Assembly: GCA_038030265.1 (NCBI GenBank)
Contig: CM075937.1
Location: 10,168,001 to 10,232,000, forward strand
Direction of reading: 5' to 3'
Source: Corythucha ciliata
Lineage: Eukaryota; Arthropoda; Insecta; Hemiptera; Tingidae
DNA length: 64,000 bases
Shown: positions 10,339-19,600 of the stretch, piece after piece
Layout: each line of letters opens with the position of its first letter
Position numbering within the stretch: the stretch's first letter is position 1
Notes under the pieces: model-generated
What the model was told of the DNA's origin: nothing
The model's database searches: none
Seen by the model: the letters and a program-made list of their open reading frames with translations, nothing else
Made by a program: the position numbers and the translations under genes

Positions 10339-12033
10339 CACTGGGAGAAAAAACAGCTCAAAACTCGGTTGAATTTAACTGAGCTTACTTTGTTAATAAT
10401 TTGCACCCGAGTAAGTTCGGTCGTTTTAACCTGGTACAATTTTCCGGTTAAACACAATTTCTAACCGAGTTTGATTTTAACCAAGTATGTTGGCAGATTC
10501 AACCTAGTAGATGTGCTCGGTTAAATCAAGTTGATTACTCGGTCAAAAATTTGCACCCGAGTCATTTCATCATCAACCAAGTAGCTTGGTAAAAAGTATT
10601 CAACCAAATCATAACATTATTAACCGAGTTACTCGGTCATATTATACCGAGTACACACGGTTAATTTTATCCGACTCACTCGGTTGTTTTAACAGAAATT
10701 ACCTAGCCAAACTTGGTAAAAAAAAACCAATCTCACTAGGTTTCTTGTCATTTTCTTCCTCGGTTGTTGCAATGAATTAACCGTACCTGCTCTATAATGA
10801 AGGTATTAAAGCGAACAAGGAATTGCATTATTAACCAGCAATAATTTCGTTTGCAGAAGTTGCTAAATATGTTCACATTTATTCAGGTAACTTTGAAACA
10901 CATATAAAAGCCTTTGAAAACAAATATCGACCGCTTCTAAAATGTCGTCGAATGAATATAAGAAACCATCTGTAACGATGTAGGCTTGCCTGACTGATTC
11001 CCAGCTGTTTTCTGCTGGAGAAGAATGGTTGAATTCCCAAAACTGCTCGCTCCCGGTCTCTTCCGGGTCCGAGCTCCCGGTCCGTTTTGTTGTTTGAAAG
11101 GTAGATCAAATAGACAGCAGTGTTTCATCGCGACGCCTTTTTTGGATGCTCAATTTACTTCCGAGAACTACCTACATATAGGACAGGAACAGACGGGCTT
11201 CAAATAATTTCAATGCAAGTTAAAAAGTAAGGAAAAATTGCTCACCGCTGAGAGGCTCATCATCAGGCATGAGGGCTAAGCTCTGCTACTGGTTTAAGCC
11301 GAAGTTATAGTTATAATAAATTATTATATAATAATTAAAAATGGAAACTTAAAAAAACATGCGACAGTAAAAAAAAATGGCTTACCTGTAATTTTCTTAA
11401 TTTCCGCTTCAGGAATTTTCCACTCTCGAAGTAAATCGGCTACGTCGGTCATTGTTATTATAATGAAATTGGCACAGTATATATGGAACCCTGTTATTTT
11501 TATTTAATCACTCATCACTGAACGAGCACTGACTAGCCCGAATCCGACTGACGCAATACGAAAACCAACTAGACACGTGCTACTCGGTAGTTTTGTTTCC
11601 CGCCGACAAACCTACTTGGTCAGCTAAAATTAACGGTCGTTTCCACTAGGTCTAAACATCGGGTGAGCAGCCATATTCATTCATTTTCTTACCGAGTCGA
11701 CAGGGTTTGTTGTACCATAACCTGTTTACTCGGTAAAATCATCCGAAGGTCACTGAGAAGTAGTGGGGATTATTCTCTTACTCGGGTAACGCAGACGCCT
11801 CGCTGTCTTTAACCGAGTGCCACGGACTCGGTTGGTGCCTTATTTAACCAGATACTCGGTTATTATTCGTGTGATTCACAGGTCCACTCGGTCATCATGG
11901 CTTATTGTGGCCTAGAACTCGGTCAGTATTTGATTCAACGCAGTTAGACGGTCATTACTTGGTCTAAAAGTTCGGTTAACTCAACCAAGTATTCACTTTG
12001 ACCGAGCCAAAAAACCGACTCGTTTTCCCAGTG
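10339..12033. mobile_element. CACTG-ended transposon with ACTCGGT subterminal repeats
   Basis: The termini are CACTGGGAGAAAA and TTTTCCCAGTG. It interrupts the Jockey endonuclease; flanks fit a 2-bp TG duplication (10337-10338, 12034-12035). Both arms (about 10360-10790 and 11580-12020) are packed with ACTCGGT and its complement ACCGAGT in both orientations. CACT termini, short TSD and dense subterminal repeats are hallmarks of the CACTA (CMC) group. No transposase is present, so it is non-autonomous, but the centre carries part of an intron-containing gene (10863-11452). Confidence 0.7.
10863..11452 (-). pseudogene. SAM-like gene fragment carried by the CACTG element
   Basis: Exon 1 (11452-11386) starts with ATG and encodes MTDVADLLREWKIPEAEIKK, which resembles the opening helices of a sterile alpha motif. 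It ends at a good donor (ACAG|GTAAGC). A second open frame on the same strand (about 11095-10863) contains SEQFWEFNHSS, SWESVRQAYIV, FSFDDILEAVDIC-like sequence (SFDDILEAVDICFQ) and YLNKCEHI before TAG. Sequence after the stop stays open (QLLQTKLLL), as if a Trp codon had mutated. The acceptor was not located. I recall similar SAM-start proteins from insect repeats but cannot name a function; DNA or protein binding is only a guess. Confidence 0.4.
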
Positions 12034-12141
12034 TGAAGTGGGTTTCTGCTATAAGTAAGATGTCAATCTTATTAATCTGGAGGAATAATTCAATTTCTCC
12101 AATATGGCTAATTAATCCGTTTGCACTCCAAGTGGCGATTC

Positions 12142-13395
12142 TTAATGTCTTGTCCATTGGAGTAATCCGTAAGCTGCTAAGCCCTTTTCAAGCTTATTCA
12201 TTCTCTCGAATATAAGTTTGTTAGTGTGCTTCTGCTCATCTAACTTCTCAAGTATGAGCGTGAGCATTTTCTCCGTGCTCGACACTTCTTGTTTCGGCGG
12301 AGCCACCGCTTTTGCATAAGTGGTTTTCTTAACATTATTTTCGGCAGCGACTATCGTTAGAGATTTACGTCTTTCACTATTTCCGATTGAATTGGAGCGG
12401 CTGCGAGGCACTGCAGTAAGTTGCGGCTTATTTGCTTTGTTCCTCATGTTCTGCAAGGCTTTTGCCACTTCGCATCCCCGGTAATTTGCAGGGTGATTTC
12501 CTTTGCAGTTCACGCATTTTGGAGCATCCTCGTCCTTTAGGGTACAGTCAGATGTTCTGTGCTGTCCAGCACATTTCACACATGCAGGGTCCCTACCACA
12601 ATAGGACTGCGTGTGATTATGGCTCTGACATTTTTTGCACTATGGGATCAATTTCGATGTCTTCCTCACTGGCTCTATCTTCACAATTAAGTTTAGAATA
12701 GACCTGATTTCATGGATTTTTGTAACGTCTTCATCTTTATCAAATGAGAGCATGAAGAGGGGGAGTTGTCTCAAGACGGTTTCAATCTCCCCCCTGTCAT
12801 TTTCTTTCTTTTCCTTTCTCGCTATGTTGGTCGCGTCCAATATTTTGAGCCCCTGGTTTTTAAGATCCTCCATGATCTCACTTTTCTCGCAGGTAGCGTG
12901 AAGTCCTCTGGCAATGACCTTTATAGGTCTATCACCCTTGTCTTGGTATGTGTACCACTGTTTTTTGCCTTCTCGCAGTTTTTCCGAAATTAATTTCCAG
13001 CTTTCCCGGTTATCCAGGTTCAGTTTCCAAACGTTGTTGCTAAGGGCCGTGATTTTGATTTGTTCCCTTGGAATGTCCTTAATAATATCTTTGAGGGACG
13101 AGTAGTTTTTTATTCCCGTTATATTTATTAGCGGAGGAGGTGGGTCCTTTTTAGGCTTTTTGATTTCAATCTTATTGCGATTTATTACTTTTCCAGTTTG
13201 CAATGAGTTGGAGGTTTTCGGTTTACCTGTGTTACCATCTGAAATAATTTCTGGAGATGAATTGGCTTTACGTTTTTTGCTGCTCCTCTTGAGAATCCAT
13301 TCAGTTTCTCTAGCAAGCTCCTCTTCGTCGGTTTCATATTGTGTGGCGTTTTTTCCTTGACTACCTACTAAAGCAGCCTGGTCAGCATGAGAGAC
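12142..13395 (-). pseudogene. Jockey ORF1: gag-like protein with CCHC knuckles
   Basis: ORF1 packages the LINE RNA. Reading down from about 13395: an acidic N-terminus (TDEEELARETEWILKRSS), a basic Pro-rich stretch (KKPKKDPPPPLINITGIKNY), and the conserved gag core (DRPIKVIARGLHATC, LKILDATNIARK, then LPLFMLSFDKDED). After a frame change near 12640 come zinc knuckles (CVKCAGQHRTSDC and CVNCKGNHPANYRGC) and a coiled-coil-like tail (KMLTLILEKLDEQKHTNK). No in-frame ATG was found at the 5' end. Its stop overlaps the ORF2 start, as is usual in Jockey elements. Confidence 0.85.
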
Positions 13396-14029
13396 AAGGG
13401 GCTAAGTCGAGCTAGATGCCCCTTACTTGCTCTCCAAAACTTTTATATTTTGATTTAATTTCGAAATTAGTTCATTAGCTTGTGAGAGATACTCACACAA
13501 TGAAGATACGACGTCGTATAATTGATTAAATGCGCTACTTACATGAGTGAAAAAAAAAAAATACTTTTTTCACTGTTGGGAATTCATCTTTTCAAGTAAA
13601 AATCAACTTCCCCGTTGAGGTACCTGGCGGAGGGGAAGTATCACTTCCCTCCGTGATCGTGCGAAAACCATCATGTATAATTCGTGAAAGAAGAAGAAAT
13701 ATGCGTGTTTCCAACGATAATGTTACAAAAAGTAAATTTTCCACCATTATTTTATGTCATTTTGTGCGTTGGGGGTGGGATGTGTCCACCCCTTGGATCC
13801 ACCACATCCCGGAGGCCCATAACACAATAGCCGTCTTGGCATGAAACAAGGTCATTTCATTGTTACAATGTTCTTTACTCATAAATGAGCCTCCATTTTT
13901 TCATTATTTTAATTCCGAGACCGAGACCAGTCTCGGTCTCGTCTCGAAAATAGCGGTCTCGGCTCGAGACCAGAAAACTTGGTCTCGGTCTCGCACCAGA
14001 AATGATGGTCTCGTCTCGGTCTTCGTGCA

Positions 14030-14155
14030 CGAGCAGTTGAACCAGAAGACACAAGAGAATTTCCAGATAATGAAGAGGCTGCAGATGAATAACAAGTGGT
14101 CTCCTACAAAACCAGGAGTGGGCGGAGATCGAGGCCGCCTATGCGTTTTGGATAT
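14030..14155 (+). pseudogene. Gypsy copy 1 pol C-terminus
   Basis: Starting in the right TSD of the hAT-like element (CGAGCAG), the frame reads an acidic stretch, one stop, then YKTRSGRRSRPPMRFGY and a terminal stop. The RSGR-RPP-RFGY ending is the usual C-terminal tail of Ty3/gypsy integrases. A purine-rich tract (AAAGAAAGGGAAA, about 14174-14186) then precedes the LTR and probably served as the polypurine primer. Confidence 0.7.
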
Positions 14156-14187
14156 TGACGAATCCATTTTTCAAAGAAAGGGAAATG

Positions 14188-14440
14188 TGTTAATATTAAA
14201 TTGACACATATTCGGTGGGGGGGTTGTTGTTGTTGTTTGGATATGAAATAAAAGAAAGTAAAATTTCGTTAAACGTCTCCGGCATTTCTTTGATAATAAA
14301 ACATAGGCCTACTCCTAACAGTCCTATCTTTGCTGTATTTGTATTCCTGTTCAATTTGTCATCACTCACGGATTTTGCAGTACGTCCAGCCCTACCTAAT
14401 TCCTTGTTAACAATACATCCTTAATTGTCATTATCAGCCA
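14188..14440 (+). repeat. 3' LTR of gypsy copy 1 (right edge uncertain)
   Basis: It begins TGTTAATATTAAATTGACAC right after the polypurine tract and repeats 579-692. The shared part ends near 14304; the remainder to about 14440 has no upstream partner because the 5' LTR is truncated, so the end is an estimate. Confidence 0.55.
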
Positions 14441-15547
14441 AATACCAGCACTATGTAGCAATCAAAAAGATACTCACTAACTCTCTCGCGACAATTTAAC
14501 TCGATAGATTAAAATCTGAGTCATTCCATACCCTCACTCGTGGGTTTTTTTTTTTTGAAACCATTGTCTCGCTTGCGTCAATCAATTTCAGTCCACGGCA
14601 CCTCCCGACTTCGAGGTAGTAGTCATTTTTTCAAATTATTTTTCATGTTCGTCCATGTGCTCTATCAGCCCCTTCCAGTCCCCTCGCCACTCATAAAAGC
14701 CAAACCGCTAAATCACGCCACGTCACTCTCGCGATACATTCTCTTTAACAAGAGAAAATTGGAATGGAGTGCTTTTAATGGAGGGAGAAAAGAGAAAAAA
14801 ATACAAAATTAAAAGGAGAGGGTGGTTTTGAATTGGATTCCGCGATCCACGTTTCGAATTTCCAGACGGTGAAGGGGAGGTGTGTAGTCTTGGCTTCAAG
14901 AGTCTCGAGGGGATATAATGGGAGGAAGTAAATAGAGAGATATAGTGAGCTAACGGTGGGTTAGGGGGGTGGGAAACATAATAAAAATGAGAGAACGTCT
15001 TTTTTTTTTGTTGTCATTTTGGTTAACTTTCTCTCTCTCTCAAACCACTTTATTTTGTTCTCTTTCCCTTTATACCCACAAACTTCAATTTTCCTCCGAC
15101 GCGACAGTGCGCACACATTCACATAACACAGTGACACGACAAAACGAGTAAACATTCCTTCACGTTGCTGATTGCTGTGCTGCTGTATGATAAATCGCCT
15201 TCGCTCTTGGAAAAGCGTTTTAATGACTTTGAAAACGGGACATTTGGGGACGAAAACAAGACAAAACATCGAAATTTTGATTCGAAAACTTTTCAACTGT
15301 ACAAAATACGACCATTTTTGTTAGCCGCCCTTCACCAAACATTTGCGATTTTCTTTTTTTGTGTGAGACAGGATCAAAACGGCCTGGAAAGTATGGAAAT
15401 TCTTCCAGTATAACTGTGAAGGATTTAAAGACTTGGTTTGGCTCTAAATGAACAGTGGAGGCGTTCACAAACCAAGTACTATGCGCCTATGCGGCTGTCG
15501 AGTCTGTGCAACTATCAAAATGCTTCATTTATCTATGAAATGAATGT
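14441..15547. other. Non-coding, pyrimidine-rich unique DNA
   Basis: There is no recognisable gene. The part at 15000-15065 is T-rich with a (CT)n run. Open frames of about 80-110 codons on both strands have no domain similarity that I can see. Confidence 0.5.
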
Positions 15548-15555
15548 GTCCGTTC

Positions 15556-17946
15556 CAGTGGCGTGCCCAGGACTTTTTCCTGCGAGGGGTTTTCAAATTA
15601 CAAAATTATATGTATATAAAATGGTGACTTTTTTATACAGAAATGGGGGGAGGGGGTCAATCAGCTCGTAAGATGGACACGGTCCTTTATAGTCAATTCT
15701 GCGCCAATAGTCAATTCATCTTTTAAGGGCGCGAATAGCCAGTTTGGCAATTTTTTCGGTGCAGCATGGCACAAATCGTCATTTAAGCCATCTATACAAG
15801 GCGCGAATGATCAGTTCCGGTATTTCTAAGGCACGAATTGTCCGCAGTTTCACCGTTTTCAAGCCGCGGAGGATCAGCTTTTTTTTTGTGTGCCGATAGC
15901 CCCTTTGAAGACTCGCAGTTAGCCTCTGTAGGGCGCAAATGATCTATTTAGCTGATCTTTGGACCGTGAATTTCTGGTACGAGTTTGCCTTTTTTAGGAC
16001 TTAAATAGTCAGTTTTGCTATTTTTAGGGAACGAATCGTCAGTTTGAAGATTTTCAGGGCACGAGGTTCAGTTTGGCCATTTTTGATGCTGTATAATGGT
16101 CGATTTTGCATTTTCAGGACATGAATCATCCGTTCGGACCTTTCAAAGTACGAATCTCGCGGGCCGCTATATGTAGAGTTGGTATTACTAATTTTAGAAC
16201 CTGAATAGCCAGTTTGGCAATTTTTACGGCACAAAATGTCAGAATGATCATTTCTAAGGCATGAATAGTCAGTACGATATTTTCAGTGCTCGAATCATCA
16301 GTTTTACCAGTCGAAATGGTCAGTTTTGCTGTTTTTAGAGCGAGAAATTTCTATTTTTCCTAGCGCTAGTGATCATTTTGGCCAATTTAAGGACAGGAAT
16401 CGTCTGTTTGGGCATTTTCAAGGAGTGAATCGTCAGTTAAGCTATTTTTAGGGCGCATAGTCTTGAAGCTTGACATTTATATAGGACGTTCAACCAAGGC
16501 GATAATGGTCAGTTAGGGCATTTTTGGCGTGCCACTGGTCGATTTTGCCATTTTCAGGGCACGAATCGTCAGTTATACTTTGCCCAAACATAGCAGCGTG
16601 TAGGCGGGTTCAATTAGTCGTTATTTTGACCATTCTTGGCGCGCAAATTGTTTATTTTGCAGCTTTCAAGACAGGAATAATCTGTTAAGGCATTTCCAGA
16701 CCGCCTAGAGTCATTTTGGCCATTTAGAGCGAGAATCGCCAATTTGGCTATTTTTAGGGAGCGTGAAGTCATTTTAGCGGTTTTATAGACTGGTAAATGC
16801 CAATTTTTAGGGCGCAAATAGACATTTTAAACGCAAGAATCGTCAGTTTTGTCATTTGGGGGGCGCGATTATAGTCAGTTTAGCAGTTTTTAGGAAGTGG
16901 ATTACGATCCTGTCAAGCCATTTTTAGTCAGTCTAGCGAAGCACACACAATCTCCCAAGCCCAAGCCCCTCGCTTGAGCAAATCCTGGATCCTCATCTGA
17001 GCACGAGTATGCCATTTTTAGGACGTGAATAGCCAGTTTTTTTTTTTTTTTTTTTTTATGGGCACGAATGTTAAATTTAGACAATGCGAAGGCTCAGTTT
17101 GGCTATTTTTGACGCGCGAACGGTCGTTTTTGCCATTCTCAGGTCAGGAATAATCTGTTTAGTCCTTTTTAAGGGGCGAATCGTCAGTTTATTGTTAAAC
17201 TGACTCTACGTGCCCTTGTTCTGGGGCACATAGAATCGGTGTTACCGATTTTGTGGCTTGAATGCCCAGTCTGGCCATTTTTAGAGCGCGAAAACCGTCA
17301 GTTTGGCCGATTTTGGCGCGCGGGTGGTTGATTTTGCCATTTTTGGAGCAGGAATCATCTGTTCAGGCATTATCACTGCACAAATTGCCAGTTGATCCAG
17401 TTTTATGACTCTTAAAAAAAGTCAGCTTGAACAATTTTAGAACGGGAATCACCAGCTTGGCTATTTTAGCTCACTTATGTATGATCAGTTTAGCTTTTTT
17501 CAAGGCGGAATCAGTTTTAGCCATTTTCAGGGCGCGTGAAGTCAGTTTGGCTATTTTCATGGCTCAAATAGTTAGTTTTGCCATTTTGGGGCGCGAGTAT
17601 AGTCAGTCTAGGATTTTGTATGGTGGGGATAGCAAATGGCTGCCAAGTCATCTTTAGTAGAATTTCTCAAGCCCCTCTCTCTTGAACAAATCCTGAATCC
17701 ATGCCTGGACAGTGGAATAAATACCATTATGCCGTGGATAGTTACTTAGCGGGACTAAATTGCAAAAAAACAAACTTTTAGGGTCATACAAATCACGTTT
17801 TTGTTGTTCCTTTTGTTTGTTTGATTTTTTACTTATTCATTTCCTTTTATTTATTTATTTTTTACTTCTATTTCTTAACTATGGTGGGCTGAAGTACGCT
17901 GGGAGGGGTTCTGACCCCCAAAACCCTCCCCATGGGCACGCCACTG
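15556..17946. mobile_element. hAT-like element 1 containing a 30-bp tandem array
   Basis: The inverted termini are CAGTGGCGTGCCCA at the left and TGGGCACGCCACTG at the right. They are flanked by a perfect 8-bp duplication, GTCCGTTC (15548-15555 and 17947-17954). An 8-bp TSD and a CAGTGGCG start are hAT features. Behind each end is a GAGGGGTT/AACCCTCC-type segment. The interior carries no transposase and consists almost entirely of degenerate tandem repeats. Confidence 0.9.
15680..17640 (+). repeat. Degenerate 30-bp tandem array, family B
   Basis: The unit is approximately GGGCACGAATCGTCAGTTTG followed by GCCATTTTCA. Spacing is 30 bp where units align cleanly, for example between 17528 and 17600. 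Units are heavily diverged, with indels. About 60 units are estimated from length; I did not count them. No open frame runs through. Confidence 0.8.
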
Positions 17947-18863
17947 GTCCGTTCCGCGCACCGAGCTTGTGTCGCTAATTTAGGGCAACAATTGGGCAAC
18001 CAAAATGGAGACAAATCGCTTACTCAAGGCTAAAATGAGGAAAAATAGCTAATTCGACGATGAAATTGAGAAGAAGCGCAGCTGTAGTGTTGAAAAAACG
18101 CCCATTCACCTAATTTCATCAAAACGGCGAGTTTCAGGGCCTTTTGCTCCTAGTGGGGGTGAACCCCGGGCAAGCCATGAATTCATTTGCATTTAAAATT
18201 GAAGGAGTTTGTAAGTTGAGGTCCCAATCTTAGCGAAATCACAAGTTTCCTGGAAATTGACATCTTTGGGTCTTCAGGTATTAATTTTAGTGAAATTGCT
18301 GGCTTAGGGCCTCAAACAGAAAAAAAAGGCAGTTTTGAGACGATTTTGGTAGTGGCGGAACCCAGGATCGCATGCTCGAGTCTTAATTTCAGCAAAATTG
18401 CAAGTTCCGGGTCTTATTCTCAGGGAAATTACAAGTTCAAGTGCTAAATTTCCATGAAATTGCTAGTTTTAAGTGTTTTTTGTGGGCGCGTCATAGGCTG
18501 ACAAGGCCAATGCAACATTGCAACATTTAAAGCGTGGGATTGGGGGCGCAAATATCTGCAACATAGAAAGTTTCCAGGTATGATTTGGGTGAAATTGTTA
18601 GTATCAGGTTCTAATTTCAGCGGAATTGCAAGTTTTGGGGGCCAATTGTATTCAGAGCTCGCGACCTCTGTGCTAGCCAGCTCCAAAGACGCATATACCC
18701 TTGTGAATTGCCATGTAATCACAACATTTAGAGATAAATATTTGTGAATTTGCAAATTCGAGTGCTAATTACAAGTTCACTGCTGAATGTTCGCGAAATT
18801 GATAGTTTTGGGTCTTCAGGTGTCAATTAAAGCGCAATTACAAGTCCAGGAAGGCTTTTTTTT

Positions 18864-18945
18864 GCTGGGCGCCTGCCGGGCTTTGAACCCGGCAGGCGCC
18901 TTAGCCTCCATTGAGCTCCTGCGCCATACCAAGATCCGAACTGTG
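18864..18945 (-). repeat. tRNA-like piece with a 13-bp T-arm-like hairpin
   Basis: On the minus strand an A-box-like TGGCGCAGGAG lies upstream of a perfect 13-bp stem (18868-18880 with 18888-18900) closed by the 7-base loop TTCAAAG, as in a tRNA T arm (GGGTTCAAAGCCC, B-box-like). The stem is far longer than the 5 bp of a tRNA. The minus strand then has A8. It is probably a SINE-derived relic. Confidence 0.4.
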
Positions 18946-19065
18946 CACTTCACACCCGTACTACGCGGGCGTTTCGGTCGGCGCGTGGTTTGTTGGACGC
19001 ACAACCGCCGGGAACGCCCACGCGAAGCCGAGTGAGATGTGTCACAGCTTGCCGCAGCCTTATTA

Positions 19066-19262
19066 AGTGAAATGGGCAATAACTGGGATTCGACCCCAGG
19101 CCCGCTGTGGGTTTGAGAAAAACGCTAATTCGCTAATAAAATAGAGAAGAAGTGCTCATTCACGATTGAGGTAAAACTGAGAGAAATAGCAGAGAAATTA
19201 AATCAAGCGAGTATTGAGATTAAGCGAAGCGAGTATTGTATCCATTACACCATCGAGGAAGG
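19066..19262 (-). repeat. Split tRNA-like sequence separated by array units
   Basis: Minus strand: a tRNA 5'-half-like TCCTCGATGGTGTAATGG (about 19234-19251, A-box) and a tRNA 3'-half-like CTGGGGTCGAATCCCAG (about 19084-19100, B-box) are separated by about 130 bp of family A array sequence. The halves do not close into one acceptor stem. They may come from one SINE head invaded by the array or from two sources. Confidence 0.35.
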
Positions 19263-19600
19263 GCCTTAGTTCAATCAAAAGTGTAAGTTTGGGGCCTTTT
19301 TCGTTGCGGCAGATTCAACGACAGACCAACCGGCCCTAACCGGTGGGGCCGATCGTACCCAGAGGGTGACAAATACCAAGAAAATTGGAAGTTCAACGGC
19401 TGAATATCCGCTGCAATGCAACTTTCAAGTCTTATATCTTGCGGAAAAACTTGTTTCGGATCTTAATTTCTGAAAAATTGCAAATTTTAGGGCATTTCTT
19501 GGCCGAGAGCCCTAAGCTTGGTGAAACCCGTGATCCCCTCCCTTTCCTCAGGATCAAAATGTATTCCCCGGAATCTTACTAGCTTTGCTGTTAAACGTGT

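Larger units (their letters stand above)
8204..12155 (-). pseudogene. Jockey ORF2: endonuclease-reverse transcriptase in pieces
   Basis: The start (12155) follows closely on the ORF1 stop and gives the endonuclease N-terminus (LRIATWSANGL, then IDILLIAETHF). The CACTG element interrupts at 12033-10339. The endonuclease resumes with SRGGSAIIIKES and LVSDHSPVILTVSEY and runs to a linker ending near 9780. RT finger codons are deleted, and the RT resumes with IDQLHRITNVIEKALEN. The SINE complex interrupts again. From 9155 to 8204 the RT palm and thumb are open: FLDVAQAFDKVWHEGL, GVPQGSALGPVLYLLYT, then FADD in place of YADD (common in this clade). Clearly inactive, but the last 320 codons have no stop. 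Confidence 0.88.
8022..13540 (-). mobile_element. Jockey-clade LINE inserted in the hAT-like element
   Basis: Read on the minus strand, it has a poly(A) tail (T run 8022-8041), ORF2 (8204-12155) and ORF1 (12142-13395). The second hAT-like copy is uninterrupted at the matching point (near 54211-54230), which proves the insertion. Left CTTCACTA and right CTTACATGAGTG are a degenerate target duplication. Two younger insertions break ORF2: a SINE complex (9153-9672) and a CACTG transposon (10339-12033). About 250 codons between the endonuclease and the RT palm are deleted. Confidence 0.88.
5827..14029. mobile_element. hAT-like non-autonomous element, copy 1 (with nested insertions)
   Basis: The ends are inverted: TAGTGATGCACGAGACCGAG on the left, with its complement CTCGTGCATCACTA at the right end of the second copy (52515-54671). 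In this copy the right end stops at CGTGCA. The flanking direct repeat is CGAGCAG (5820-5826 and 14030-14036). Both ends carry arrays of GGTCTCGGTCTC-type repeats. No transposase is encoded. Without its insertions (a 254-bp MITE at 7659 and a Jockey LINE at 8022-13540) it aligns along its length with copy 2, which lacks both. A block at about 6117-6320 is also absent from copy 2. The hAT assignment rests on the YARNG-type terminus and the 7-8 bp TSD. Confidence 0.8.
17955..19600. repeat. Mixed degenerate arrays (families A reversed and D)
   Basis: Positions 17980-18130 and 19100-19210 hold family A units in reverse complement (for example GAGAAAAACGCTAATTCGCT). Positions 18190-18840 hold family D, with units near TTTCAGCAAAATTGCAAGTT followed by CCGGGTCTTA at 30-32 bp spacing. 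A hAT-like left end (AGTGGCGGAACCCAGGAT, about 18350) is present without a visible partner. Confidence 0.65.

Noticed and set aside
18350..18368. Left end of a third array-bearing hAT-like element (AGTGGCGGAACCCAGGAT)
   Set aside because: No complementary right end or 8-bp duplication was found within several kilobases.
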